A stretch of DNA of 64,000 nt from the NCBI RefSeq assembly GCF_002280675.1, contig NZ_NCEN01000001.1, positions 271,505 through 335,504 of the forward strand. The letters run 5' to 3'. The DNA comes from Novosphingobium sp. 32-60-15 (GTDB taxonomy: Bacteria > Pseudomonadota > Alphaproteobacteria > Sphingomonadales > Sphingomonadaceae). Positions 9,954 through 18,412 of this stretch are shown here, in pieces. How positions within the stretch are numbered: position 1 is the first letter of the stretch; the number at the start of each line of letters is the position of its first letter. A program made the translations under genes and the position numbers. The notes under the pieces were generated by a model. It did no database searches and was not told where the DNA came from. It saw only the letters and a list, made by a program, of their open reading frames with translations.

Positions 9954-11153
9954 TGATGATGCGGCAGGTGAAGCGCTTGTGGCCACAGCCGGTCCCGCAA
10001 GAGGGATGCGAACCGATACAGTTGTCCCTACGCCCAGCGTACTGGCGATATCAAGCTTGCCACGGTGGCGTTCCACAATGTGTTTGACGATGGCAAGGCC
10101 AAGGCCGGTGCCCCCTGCCGTACGGCTACGGCCAGGGTCTGTGCGATAGAACCTGCGGGTGAGGTAAGGCAGATGGTCAGGATGAATGCCTTCACCCTTG
10201 TCAATCACGGTCAATTGCGCCTCGCCTGCACTGACAACAAGTCTGACCTTCACCGGCGCGGTTTGGTCGCCGTACTTGAAGGCATTGTCGATCAGATTGC
10301 GTACCAGTTGATCAAGCTGCTGGCGATCACCGCCGACAATGGCCTCGGTCGTGTCGACTTCGATCCGTTCATCGCCCGCCGTCATGGCGACTTCGCTACC
10401 AATGCTGCCGACGAGCTGCCCAAGGTCGATGCGATCACGCGGGACTTCGTGCTTTTCGGCTTCAATACGTGACAGCGACATCAGATCTTCGACAAGGCTT
10501 TGGAGACGACGCGATTCGCGCAGGACTGTTGCGTGGAAACGTGCTGCCGTGACTTCGTCGACTTTCGCGTCGGGGTCGGCCAGCGTTTCAACATAGCCGA
10601 TGATCGAGGCGAGCGGCGTGCGCAACTCGTGACTGGCATTGGCGACGAAATCCGTGTGCGCGCGGCTGATGTCGGCTTCGGCTGTGCGGTTGACCATCTC
10701 GATCAGGGAAAACCGCTCATCAATCGGGACACGGCTGACCTGCCAGATGCTGCGAGCACCTGTCAGGCCACGCACAATTGCGCGGCCTTCCGGTTTTGCC
10801 AGCAATCGTATGGCTTCGGGGTGGCGCAAGGCGACACGTGCATCCTGCCCTACAAGGTGTGTACCCAATTCCTCGCGCGCGGCTGCATTGGCAGCGGCGA
10901 TGCGCTGTCCATCAAGCATGAGCACCGGCAGGCCGAATGGCTCAACCAGTTCGATCATGGTTTGGCGCGAAACGCTGCCATCGTCGCGCGTCAGCGTTTC
11001 AACCGTGGGTTCAGGGCGGGCCAGCCACAAGGTTGCCAGCCATACCAACAGGATTGAAAGCGACAGCCAGAACCCGGCGCCGACGAAATACATGACGACC
11101 GCCGCGCAAAGCGCAACTACAATGCTGGGGATGGGCAACGACAAGCCAGTCAT
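9945..11153 (-). CDS. phoR: Phosphate regulon sensor histidine kinase PhoR
   Basis: Membrane sensor kinase that phosphorylates PhoB when phosphate is scarce. Two hydrophobic helices at about residues 9-45 are followed by a PAS-like region (GLPVLMLDGQRIAAANAAA), then the HisKA box ANASHELRTPLASI with His175, the N box NLIDNAFKYG, the G1 box DKGEGI and the G2 box GGTGLGLAIVKHI. It lacks a large periplasmic domain, as is usual for PhoR. It leads the whole phosphate cluster, whereas in many bacteria phoB and phoR are adjacent. The first hydrophobic region begins near the start codon, supporting this start. Confidence 0.92.
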   Translation of the reverse strand: MTGLSLPIPSIVVALCAAVVMYFVGAGFWLSLSILLVWLATLWLARPEPTVETLTRDDGSVSRQTMIELVEPFGLPVLMLDGQRIAAANAAAREELGTHLVGQDARVALRHPEAIRLLAKPEGRAIVRGLTGARSIWQVSRVPIDERFSLIEMVNRTAEADISRAHTDFVANASHELRTPLASIIGYVETLADPDAKVDEVTAARFHATVLRESRRLQSLVEDLMSLSRIEAEKHEVPRDRIDLGQLVGSIGSEVAMTAGDERIEVDTTEAIVGGDRQQLDQLVRNLIDNAFKYGDQTAPVKVRLVVSAGEAQLTVIDKGEGIHPDHLPYLTRRFYRTDPGRSRTAGGTGLGLAIVKHIVERHRGKLDIASTLGVGTTVSVRIPLAGPAVATSASPAASSLS

Positions 11154-11313
11154 CGAATCACGCCGTTTAGTTTGCCCGCAACTTGCGAATCGCCAACCGG
11201 AGCGGTCAGCATCGTGGCGCGGAGATAGGCGAGCGCCACAACCCTGCGCAAGCGCAGTGCGATGCTGTCAAAAACAAGCATTGTGCAGAAGTTTGGGCGA
11301 AGAGTGAAAAACC

Positions 11314-11388
11314 TGGTGACCCCTACGGGAATCGAACCCGTGTTTCAGCCGTGAAAGGGCCGCGTCCTAACCGCTAGACGAAGGGGCC
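11314..11388 (-). tRNA. tRNA-Glu (anticodon TTC), copy 1
   Basis: The reverse complement folds as a standard tRNA: acceptor strand GGCCCCT pairs with AGGGGTC, the anticodon loop CTTTCAC gives anticodon TTC (plus-strand positions 11353-11355), the T arm contains GGTTCGAATCC, and CCA is encoded. It is 75 bases long including CCA. It is identical to the copy 57 bases upstream in transcription direction, and the two are probably processed from one transcript. Confidence 0.96.
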
Positions 11389-11445
11389 GATGGGGAAGCC
11401 CCAAGGCATGTGCTGCTGCTGCTATCCTGCGTTAGCCGGAATAGA

Positions 11446-11520
11446 TGGTGACCCCTACGGGAATCGAACCCGTGTTTCAGCCGTGAAAGGGCCGCGTCCT
11501 AACCGCTAGACGAAGGGGCC
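11446..11520 (-). tRNA. tRNA-Glu (anticodon TTC), copy 2
   Basis: Identical in all 75 positions to the other tRNA-Glu gene, with anticodon TTC and encoded CCA. It is the promoter-proximal copy. A promoter-like TTGACG and TAGAGG pair lies 31-59 bases upstream. Confidence 0.96.
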
Positions 11521-11550
11521 ACTGGGCTTGCACCGCTGGGCAGGTCCGCG

Positions 11551-11579
11551 CCTCTAAGGGGCGGATGGCGGGGCGTCAA
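11551..11579 (-). promoter_or_regulatory. Candidate sigma-70 promoter of the tandem tRNA-Glu genes
   Basis: On the minus strand TTGACG (11574-11579) and TAGAGG (11551-11556) are separated by 17 bases. The sequence after the -10 is GC-rich, as expected for stringently controlled tRNA promoters. It sits between the recJ stop and the first tRNA. Based only on consensus similarity. Confidence 0.45.
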
Positions 11580-11599
11580 GCAGCATGTTGCGAAAAAAG

Positions 11600-13378
11600 T
11601 CAGTCTGCAAAGGCAGCATCCTCAACATGGAGTTCTGCGGCAGGCCGACTGGCCCAGTCATCAATCTTTGCGCGCCCGGCCAACCACAAGTGGCGACCAC
11701 GCGATCCGTGGAGCAAAGCCTGACCCATGTCACTTTGCGCAGCACGAAATGCGATGGCTTTGAACGAGCGACCATCAGCGCCGCTTGCCACCATACGCAC
11801 GTGATCTGCGCCAACAAGATCGCACTTGACCAATCGCACCGGCCCTACTGCTATGCGAGGGCCGGGCCAGCCGATGCCGAACGGGCCTGCAGTCTCCAGT
11901 GTCTCGACCAGTTCAGGAGTGAGGCCACCGGGGCTGAGCGACAAATCGAGGAGCAGCGATTGCGATGCACGCGCTCCCGATATCTCGCGGGCCAATCGCT
12001 CGTCCAGCCAATCACCCAATTCCAAAAGGCGTTCTGGATTGATGGTGAGGCCGCATGCCATTGCATGCCCGCCGCCTGCGATTAACATTCCCGCTTCCCG
12101 TGCGGCCATGATCGCCGAGCCCAGGTCCACCCCGGCTATCGAGCGGCCCGAGCCTTTGCCATTGCCGGCCTCGTCTGCATCAAGCGCGATAACCAGTGCG
12201 GGCTTGCCGGTCTTTTCCTTGATGCGCCCGGCCACGATGCCGATCACACCCGGATGCCAGCCATGGCCTGCAAGGACCAGTACGGCACGGTTATGCTGCG
12301 CGGCGACTTGTGCTTCGGCGGCCTCCTGCACTTCCTGTTCAATTCCGCGACGTTCTTCATTCAGGAGCGAAAGCTGTGCGGCGATCGAGCGCGCTTCGTC
12401 GGGGTCTTGTGTGGTCAGCAGGCGTACGCCCAGCGTCGCCTCGCCCACTCGGCCCCCTGCATTGATGCGTGGCCCCAGCGCAAAGCCCAGATCGCTGCAA
12501 GTGGGCGCGCGGGTAAGGCGACTTGCATCGATCAGCGCGGATAGACCCACATTCTCGCGCCGCGCCATGATCTTGAGGCCTTGCGATACCAGCGCGCGGT
12601 TAAGGCCTTTGAGTTGCGCGACGTCTGCCACGGTACCAAGCGCCACCAGATCAAGCAGGCGCATCAGATCAGGTGCTTTACGCTTTTCAAAATGTCCACG
12701 CCCGCGCAATTCGCGCACTGTGGCGATGGCGAGCAGGAACGCGACGCCGACTGCCGCCAAATGCCCGTAAGATGCCGCCTCATCGCATTCGTCCAAGCGG
12801 TTGGGGTTGACGAGTGCAACGGTGAGCGGAAGCTCTGACGAGCACTTGTGGTGATCCACGACGATGACATCAACGCCAACTTCGTGCGCCGCAGCCAGCG
12901 CTTCGTGTGCCATAGCCCCGCAATCGACTGTGACGATCAGGCTGGAGCCTTCACCGGCCAACCGCACCAGCGCTTCTCCGGATGGTCCATAGCCTTCGAG
13001 CAAGCGATCAGGAATGTAATGCCGCGCCTGTACACCAAGATCACGCAGCAGCAAAATGAGAAGCGCCGCGCTGGTTGCACCATCAACGTCATAATCGCCG
13101 TAAATCGTGATTTGTTCGTTAGAAAGGATTGCATCGGACAGCCGGCATGCCGCGCTGTCCATATCGCGGAAGATTGACGGGTCTGGCAGGAACTCACGCA
13201 AGGTTGGGCGGCGGTGACGTTCAAGATCTTCGCGGGCTACCCCGCGTGACATGAGCAGTTGTGTCACAAGGTCATCACCGGGCGCGCCATCTGTGCTGCC
13301 CATGTCCATATTGCCGCCACGCCAGCGCCACGCTTGGCCGGATAGGGATCGGGTTATCGCAGTGACTGGTATCATCAT
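11600..13378 (-). CDS. recJ: Single-stranded-DNA-specific exonuclease RecJ
   Basis: 5'-3' single-strand DNA exonuclease for recombination and mismatch or base-excision repair. The DHH phosphoesterase motifs are clear: YGDYDVDG at about residues 93-100, VDCG at about 151-154 and VIVVDHHKC at about 171-179. The DHHA1 domain shows RINAGGRVGEA and GGGHAMACGL, followed by an OB-fold tail. The 592-residue length is normal. Several upstream starts are possible in the first 25 residues (an internal Met-Asp-Met near residue 24), so the exact N-terminus is uncertain. Transcribed toward the tRNA-Glu genes and divergent from the flavodoxin-like gene. Confidence 0.93.
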   Translation of the reverse strand: MMIPVTAITRSLSGQAWRWRGGNMDMGSTDGAPGDDLVTQLLMSRGVAREDLERHRRPTLREFLPDPSIFRDMDSAACRLSDAILSNEQITIYGDYDVDGATSAALLILLLRDLGVQARHYIPDRLLEGYGPSGEALVRLAGEGSSLIVTVDCGAMAHEALAAAHEVGVDVIVVDHHKCSSELPLTVALVNPNRLDECDEAASYGHLAAVGVAFLLAIATVRELRGRGHFEKRKAPDLMRLLDLVALGTVADVAQLKGLNRALVSQGLKIMARRENVGLSALIDASRLTRAPTCSDLGFALGPRINAGGRVGEATLGVRLLTTQDPDEARSIAAQLSLLNEERRGIEQEVQEAAEAQVAAQHNRAVLVLAGHGWHPGVIGIVAGRIKEKTGKPALVIALDADEAGNGKGSGRSIAGVDLGSAIMAAREAGMLIAGGGHAMACGLTINPERLLELGDWLDERLAREISGARASQSLLLDLSLSPGGLTPELVETLETAGPFGIGWPGPRIAVGPVRLVKCDLVGADHVRMVASGADGRSFKAIAFRAAQSDMGQALLHGSRGRHLWLAGRAKIDDWASRPAAELHVEDAAFAD

Positions 13379-13502
13379 CCCGCGCTATACCATGCCCATA
13401 GCGCGGGAAAGAGCAAAGCCTGTGAAGAACGGTTCAGAGGTTTGCAGGTTAGGCCTATGAGCGATGTAGACCGCTCTAATCGGGCAGGGGGCTGTTGAAG
13501 CA

Positions 13503-13982
13503 ATGCTGTTGATCATCTGGCATAGCCGCACGGGCGCGGCAGAGGCGATGGCCCTTGCGGCTCATCAGGGAGCCTTGATCGAAGGGCCGTGTGTTCTGAT
13601 GCGCGCTGAAGATGCGACAACGTCCCATATGTTGAATGCCTCGGCATATCTGTTTTGCTGCCCGGAGAATCTGGCAGGAATGACAGGGTTGATGAAGGAG
13701 TTCTTCGACCGGAACTATTATCCGCTGCTGGGCCAGATTGAGGGCCGCGCCTATGCCACCATGATTGCTGCGGGAACGGATGGAAGCGGAGCGCAGCGGC
13801 AGATAGACCGCATCGCCACCGGATGGCGATTGAAGCGCGTGGCTGAGCCCTTAATTGTCCAAACTGGTGCACAAACCCCGGCAGAGATACTTGCGCGAAA
13901 AACGCTCTCCGATGAAACATTGCAAATGTGTTGCGATTTGGGACAGGCTTTAACCGGAGGGGTCGGGCTAGGGGTTTTCTAG
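13503..13982 (+). CDS. Flavodoxin-like / NAD(P)H-dependent FMN reductase-like protein
   Basis: A 159-residue protein with a flavodoxin-like fold: IIWHSRTGAAEAMA at residues 4-17 matches the phosphate-binding loop T/S-x-T-G of flavodoxins, and FCCPENLAGMTGLMKEFFDRNYY corresponds in position to the FMN-contacting loop of the NADPH-dependent FMN reductase/WrbA group. It probably carries FMN and acts in cytoplasmic electron transfer; the partner is unknown. It is divergent from recJ, with a 124-bp gap. The Shine-Dalgarno is weak (TTGAAG). Similar genes next to unknown small proteins are common in sphingomonads (inference from memory). Confidence 0.68.
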   Translation: MLLIIWHSRTGAAEAMALAAHQGALIEGPCVLMRAEDATTSHMLNASAYLFCCPENLAGMTGLMKEFFDRNYYPLLGQIEGRAYATMIAAGTDGSGAQRQIDRIATGWRLKRVAEPLIVQTGAQTPAEILARKTLSDETLQMCCDLGQALTGGVGLGVF

Positions 13983-14085
13983 AATTGTTACTCTATAAGC
14001 ACGTAGGAGCTTCCCCGTTTGCTTGGCGGACTCGACTGTAAGGGGACGGTTGTGCCAATCCGGAGGAAATTGAAGCGGGGTCTTT

Positions 14086-14826
14086 GTGGACGAAATTGAC
14101 CAGACTCCTGACTGCGCACCGCTTGCTTCACTTCTCTATGATACCGGTTCAGTCCCCGGCATCACTGGCTTGATGGGTGCGGCAACGGATTGCGGTGATT
14201 TCACGGTGAGCCATGCTCCGCCAGAAGATGAAGGCTGGGCAGAGGTGCTCCGCGATGGCCTGACCTTTGATTTGCGCGGGCTTGCTGGCGGCAAATCCCA
14301 GCCCGTTCCTGTCATTGATCACGCGGTCGGGTTTAATCTTGGCCAAAGTCAGGGCTTATCGGCGCTGCAAATATGCCCCGGCCCTCACATTGCAGGAGCG
14401 CAGCGGCTTTTGCCCGTAATCCGGGTAGCGGCAGCATTGGCGGTCAGCTTGGCAAAGATTGGTCAACCGCGCGCAATTTGCTGGATTCCCGCACAAAATG
14501 CGGTTGCGCCTGAACTTTTCAGTCAGGCCGTCCAGCCTTGGTTTGAAGGTGGGCCGTTTCCCGCCATTGCGCTTGCATCGCTGCAACGGTCCACTGATGG
14601 TAGGATTGCGACGACCGGCCTCAAATTTCTGATCGGACAGGAATTTTCATTGGCTGGAGAGGCAGGAACAAGCCCCGAACAGTTGGCCCGCGTGGCGGTG
14701 CGGTTGGTCGATTGGCTTGTGGCCCATGGACCTGTGACGCAGCCTACGCATGCAATTCTTGCCGGAACGGGAGCAGTCTTTCTTGAGGCGCGGGATGCCA
14801 CAACTATTCTTGCAAGGTGTTCCTGA
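14086..14826 (+). CDS. Hypothetical protein, coupled to the AHH nuclease-like gene
   Basis: I do not recognise this 246-residue protein. It starts with GTG; a TGA stop in the same frame 15 bases upstream limits the start choices. No signal peptide or membrane helix is obvious, although residues 105-125 and 195-225 are Ala/Leu-rich helices. The middle contains a Trp-Ile-Pro-Ala segment (ICWIPAQNAVAPELF) and a Gly-rich RIATTGLKFLIGQEF stretch. Its end overlaps the start of the AHH gene by ten bases, so the two are very likely translated together, which suggests a shared role. Composition matches the neighbours. Confidence 0.7.
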   Translation: MDEIDQTPDCAPLASLLYDTGSVPGITGLMGAATDCGDFTVSHAPPEDEGWAEVLRDGLTFDLRGLAGGKSQPVPVIDHAVGFNLGQSQGLSALQICPGPHIAGAQRLLPVIRVAAALAVSLAKIGQPRAICWIPAQNAVAPELFSQAVQPWFEGGPFPAIALASLQRSTDGRIATTGLKFLIGQEFSLAGEAGTSPEQLARVAVRLVDWLVAHGPVTQPTHAILAGTGAVFLEARDATTILARCS

Positions 14827-15359
14827 GTCGCAAATCCGGATCTGGCGAAAGAAAAGCCCTGCCATTTGGCAGCGTGAATGTTGCCGGACAGCCGGGCTAC
14901 GCGCCGGGGTTGCAACGGCACCACCTTATTCCCCGCCAATTGCTTGGATCTAAAGCGTTAGCCACGATAATATTCAGACTTGGCACTGACCGGCTGGGGT
15001 TTCACGATTTCCGCCGAAATGGCCTGCTGCTACCGGCCTGCGAAGTCACTGCACGACGGATCGGGCTTCCGCTCCACCGTGGTCCACACCGCAGCTACAA
15101 CGAACTGGTAATGGAGCGTGCTGGCCAGATCGAGGCGGGGTGGGCACGGAAACGTGCTGCTGGTTCCGTTAATGCCGATTTTGAAGCGCTGATGCGATTT
15201 GATCTGTTGCAACGGGCTTTGCGCCGCAAGCTGCTCGATCCGCGCTCATGGTCGCGAAAACCGCTGAATGCGCACGATCCTGCGTTGGAATTTGGCCACC
15301 TTGATACAATGGCTGACCTGTTGTGGTCAGCCACCAGCGATGTTTCAAAAGTGGCCTGA
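14817..15359 (+). CDS. AHH-domain (HNH/EndoVII-like) nuclease-like protein
   Basis: A 180-residue protein with features of the AHH family, a branch of the HNH/endonuclease VII fold often used as a toxin domain. QRHHLIPRQLLG (about residues 33-44) supplies the paired His of the motif; FHDFRRNGLLLP supplies the Asn-Gly turn; GLPLHRGPHRSYNEL gives the second His pair near residues 86-95. No secretion signal or delivery domain is present, so it is not an obvious secreted toxin. The GTG start at 14817 overlaps the preceding gene. It could be an intracellular nuclease or a domesticated toxin domain whose partner is the upstream protein; both ideas are inference. Confidence 0.68.
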   Translation: MFLSRKSGSGERKALPFGSVNVAGQPGYAPGLQRHHLIPRQLLGSKALATIIFRLGTDRLGFHDFRRNGLLLPACEVTARRIGLPLHRGPHRSYNELVMERAGQIEAGWARKRAAGSVNADFEALMRFDLLQRALRRKLLDPRSWSRKPLNAHDPALEFGHLDTMADLLWSATSDVSKVA

Positions 15360-15362
15360 GTA

Positions 15363-16361
15363 TTACTTCAGAAAAGGCGCGCTGTTGGCGTTCAAGGCTG
15401 CCGAGGCTTCGCGGTATTCCTGCTCCAACCGAGCAACTCGCGATGCGACCGGCTCAATCGCTGTGACTGCGCCAATGCCTTGGCCAGAGCCCCAAATGTC
15501 TTTCCACGCCTTCACCCCGGTATTTCCGCCAGACCCGAAGTTCATTTTGCTCGGGTCGCTTTCGGGGAGGTTATCCGGATCAAGCCCTGCGTTGATGATT
15601 GAAGACCGCAGATAATTGCCATGCACGCCGGTAAAGAGGCTGGAATAGACGATGTCTTCAGCGCCGGAATCAACGATGGCGTTTTTGTACGAGTCTTCAG
15701 CCCGCGCTTCCTGCGTCGCAATCCAAGCCGAGCCGATGTAGGCAAAGTCTGCGCCCAACGCTTGTGCGGCCAGAACTGATCGGCCGTGGGCAATGGCCCC
15801 TGATAGCGCCACAAGCCCGTCAAACCACTGCCGAATTTCCTGCATCAAGGCAAAGGGTGACTGAGAACCCGCGTGGCCGCCTGCGCCTGCCGCGACAGGA
15901 ACGAGGCCATCGGCGCCTTTCTCGATAGCTTTTCGTGCAAAGCGATTGTTGATCACATCATGCAGCACGATCCCGCCCCAGCGATGCGCGGCGGCGTAAA
16001 CATCTTCTCGCGCGCCGAGCGAGGTAATCAGCATGGGGACTTGCCATTTTTCACACATCGCCATGTCGTCATCGAGACGGTTGTTGGTCTTGTGGACGAT
16101 TTGGTTGACTGCGAAAGGTGCCGCCGGACTATCTGGATTGGCGCGGTTGTGGGCAGCCAGTTCTTCGGTGATCTGGTGCAGCCATTCATCAAGCTGGCTT
16201 ACGGGCCGGGCGTTTAGGGAAGGGAAAGAGCCCACAATACCGGCCTTGCATTGCGCAATTACCAGTTCCGGTCCTGAAATGATGAACAGAGGGGACGCAA
16301 TAACGGGCAGGCGCAAATTGGCGAATAGCGCTGGCAAAGGCATGCGGCTCGTTCCTCGCAA
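15363..16361 (-). CDS. Nitronate monooxygenase (2-nitropropane dioxygenase family)
   Basis: FMN-dependent TIM-barrel enzyme that oxidises alkyl nitronates such as propionate-3-nitronate to aldehydes or ketones. The flavin-binding PVAAGAGGHAGSQSPFALM stretch is near residues 150-168, with the family His in AGGHAG. The substrate loop and LGADFAYIGSAW segment are present, and 332 residues is normal. The C-terminal stop is three bases past the convergent AHH gene stop. It could instead be another NMO-like oxidoreductase acting on unknown substrates. Confidence 0.88.
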   Translation of the reverse strand: MRGTSRMPLPALFANLRLPVIASPLFIISGPELVIAQCKAGIVGSFPSLNARPVSQLDEWLHQITEELAAHNRANPDSPAAPFAVNQIVHKTNNRLDDDMAMCEKWQVPMLITSLGAREDVYAAAHRWGGIVLHDVINNRFARKAIEKGADGLVPVAAGAGGHAGSQSPFALMQEIRQWFDGLVALSGAIAHGRSVLAAQALGADFAYIGSAWIATQEARAEDSYKNAIVDSGAEDIVYSSLFTGVHGNYLRSSIINAGLDPDNLPESDPSKMNFGSGGNTGVKAWKDIWGSGQGIGAVTAIEPVASRVARLEQEYREASAALNANSAPFLK

Positions 16362-16461
16362 GAAAGGTTAATTGTTTGATTAAACCCTAAGCGGGGAAAG
16401 GTCGCTTGTCAAAGGTGCCCAGATTGACAAACGGGCGACCGCAGCCGCCCGTCATCACACA

Positions 16462-18132
16462 TCAGGACGCCGCGTTGGCGGCGCTAAGCACTGCGCGGAC
16501 GCTGGCGGTTGCCACGTCTTCGTCAATGCCAACGCCCCATACGGTACGACCATCTGGCATTTTGCATTCCACATATGCTGCTGCGCGGGCGTTGCTGCCT
16601 GCACCCATCGCGTGTTCCGAATAATCGGTAATGTCGATCTCCAGGCCGAAGCCATCTTTGATTGTGGCGACAACGGATGAAATCAGGCCATTTCCGCGTC
16701 CAGAGACCGATTGCACTTTGCCGTCGACATCGATCTTTCCGGCAAAAATCCGCGTGCCATCAGCGCCGCGTGCTTCTTCGTAATCGACCAACTGGAAATG
16801 TTGGGGTGCATCAAGTCGATAGGCCTTGCGGAATACGCCCCAGATATCAGACGCCTGCAATTCGCGGCCCAATTCGTCGGCCAGTTCCTGCACATGGCGC
16901 GAGAAGTGCGCCTGCATTTTCTTGGGGAGCTTCAGGCCCTGATCCTGTTCGAGAACCCAAGCAAAACCGCCTTTGCCAGATTGAGAATTAACGCGGATCA
17001 CCGCTTCATAGCTGCGGCCAAGATCCGCAGGATCTATCGGCAGATAAGGCACTGACCATATGTCATCGTTCCGCTGTTCCTGCGCAGCGAAGCCCTTTTT
17101 GATCGCGTCCTGATGGCTGCCCGAGAATGCCGTGAACACCAGCTCACCGCCATAAGGATGGCGTGGATGGACCGGCAACTGGTTGCAGTACTCCACCGTC
17201 TGGATCACATCGTCGATGTCCGAGAAGTCCAGTTCAGGCTCAACCCCTTGCGTATAGAGGTTCAGCGCAACGGTAACGAGGCAGCAATTGCCGGTGCGCT
17301 CTCCATTGCCGAACAGACAACCTTCGACGCGGTCCGCGCCCGCCATCAAGCCAAGTTCGGCTGCAGCAACGCCCGTTCCACGGTCATTGTGCGTGTGCAG
17401 CGAGATGATCGCGCGGTCACGGTTGGGCAGATTGCGGCCGAAGTATTCGATCTGGTCGGCGTAAATATTGGGTGTCGATGCCTCAACCGTTGCGGGCAGG
17501 TTGAGAATGATCGGATGTTCGGCAGACGGCTGCAAAACGTTCATCACCGCTTCGCAACATTCGATGCTGAAATCAACTTCGGCGGTCGAGAATGTTTCGG
17601 GGCTATATTCGAAATGCCAGTCGGTCTGCGGAAAACGTGCGGCCTGATCGCGCAGAACTTTTGCGCCATCGATTGCGATTTGTTTGACGTCAGCCTTGTC
17701 CATGCCGAACACCACCTGACGCCACAGCGGGGATACCGCATTGTAAACGTGGACAATTGCTTGCTTGGCACCCGCCAGACTTTCAAAGCTGGTGCGGATC
17801 AGGTCTTCGCGTGATTGGGTGAGAACTTGCACGAATACATCATCAGGAATGCGACCGCTGTCGACCAGACCACGGATGAAGTCATATTCGGTCGCACCCG
17901 CGCTAGGAAAGCCTACTTCAATTTCCTTGAGGCCGACTTTGATCAGCAGATCGAAGAACCGTGACTTCTTTTCCGCATTCATCGGATCGATTAGCGATTG
18001 GTTGCCATCGCGCAAGTCGGTGGACAGCCAGCGCGGCGCTTGCGTGATTGTGCGGCTGGGCCATTGGCGATCCGGCAGATTGATCTGCGGAAACGCGCGA
18101 TACTTGGCCGAAGGGGTTTTCAGCATGGTCAT
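16462..18132 (-). CDS. leuA: 2-isopropylmalate synthase (type 2)
   Basis: Condenses acetyl-CoA with 2-oxoisovalerate, the first committed step of leucine synthesis. The sequence has the HMGL-like barrel motif [13 protein letters not shown], the metal-binding segment HTHNDRG, and a C-terminal regulatory LeuA dimer domain for leucine feedback. At 556 residues with a Trp/Pro-rich N-terminus ([12 protein letters not shown]) it is the type 2 form. I place the start at the ATG at 18132: it follows GAGAAGAA, and the open frame upstream overlaps the leader RNA structures. It is preceded by a Leu-rich leader ORF, so attenuation-type control is likely. The fit to the family is strong. Confidence 0.95.
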   Translation of the reverse strand: MTMLKTPSAKYRAFPQINLPDRQWPSRTITQAPRWLSTDLRDGNQSLIDPMNAEKKSRFFDLLIKVGLKEIEVGFPSAGATEYDFIRGLVDSGRIPDDVFVQVLTQSREDLIRTSFESLAGAKQAIVHVYNAVSPLWRQVVFGMDKADVKQIAIDGAKVLRDQAARFPQTDWHFEYSPETFSTAEVDFSIECCEAVMNVLQPSAEHPIILNLPATVEASTPNIYADQIEYFGRNLPNRDRAIISLHTHNDRGTGVAAAELGLMAGADRVEGCLFGNGERTGNCCLVTVALNLYTQGVEPELDFSDIDDVIQTVEYCNQLPVHPRHPYGGELVFTAFSGSHQDAIKKGFAAQEQRNDDIWSVPYLPIDPADLGRSYEAVIRVNSQSGKGGFAWVLEQDQGLKLPKKMQAHFSRHVQELADELGRELQASDIWGVFRKAYRLDAPQHFQLVDYEEARGADGTRIFAGKIDVDGKVQSVSGRGNGLISSVVATIKDGFGLEIDITDYSEHAMGAGSNARAAAYVECKMPDGRTVWGVGIDEDVATASVRAVLSAANAAS

Positions 18133-18143
18133 GGGTAGTTCTT

Positions 18144-18262
18144 CTCGACTGGAAAATGGCCTGAAACTGGTTCTCGCTTCCCTTGGGCGCCGTGCGCGCC
18201 GCAATGCGACACGTCAGCTTACGCCCAAGGGCGTGTAAGTCGCAGGGTAAGGGCCAGTCGAG
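18144..18262 (-). promoter_or_regulatory. leuA leader RNA with two nested long-range pairings
   Basis: Between the leader ORF and leuA two exact complementary pairs are nested. CTCGACTGG within leader codons (18254-18262) pairs with CCAGTCGAG (18144-18152) just before the leuA ribosome site. CCCTTGGGCG at the leader end (18222-18231) pairs with CGCCCAAGGG (18180-18189). A competing local hairpin (18219-18239) uses CTTACACGCCC and GGGCGTAAG. No U-rich terminator is seen, so control may be translational or Rho-dependent. Function is inferred. Confidence 0.6.
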
Positions 18263-18269
18263 CGTTCAT
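18219..18269 (-). CDS. leuL: Leader peptide of leuA
   Basis: A 16-residue ORF, MNARLALTLRLTRPWA, lies 86 bases before leuA. Four of residues 5-11 are Leu (codons CTG, CTT, CTG, CTT), the pattern of amino-acid-responsive leader peptides. It has no Shine-Dalgarno; its ATG is only nine bases after a candidate -10 box, so the mRNA may be leaderless, as known for trpL of Sinorhizobium meliloti. When Leu-tRNA is short, a stalled ribosome would cover the segment that pairs with the leuA start region and free it. The ORF is seen directly; the mechanism is inferred. Confidence 0.65.
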   Translation of the reverse strand: MNARLALTLRLTRPWA

Positions 18270-18277
18270 GGAAAAAG

Positions 18278-18306
18278 CCTATGCTGATTCATTTCGCGCT
18301 TGTCCA
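18278..18306 (-). promoter_or_regulatory. Candidate promoter of the leuA leader
   Basis: On the minus strand TGGACA (18301-18306) and CATAGG (18278-18283) are spaced 17 bases apart, directly after the YceI terminator region and before the leader ATG. The -35 is a good match, the -10 weak. Confidence 0.35.
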
Positions 18307-18347
18307 GAATGAATGCGCAAAATGATCTTCGAACCGTTTTGCGGCCA

Positions 18348-18387
18348 CAAAAAATGGCCTGACGCTCACCGCAATGAGCATCAGGCC
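18348..18387 (-). terminator. Rho-independent terminator of the YceI gene
   Basis: Read on the minus strand, GGCCTGATGCTCA and TGAGCGTCAGGCC form a 13-pair stem (one G-U) with a six-base loop, followed by ATTTTTTG. It lies 25 bases after the YceI stop and isolates the leuA leader from upstream transcription. Confidence 0.85.
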
Positions 18388-18412
18388 GGCATTAGGCTTT
18401 AAGCGGTCGTGC

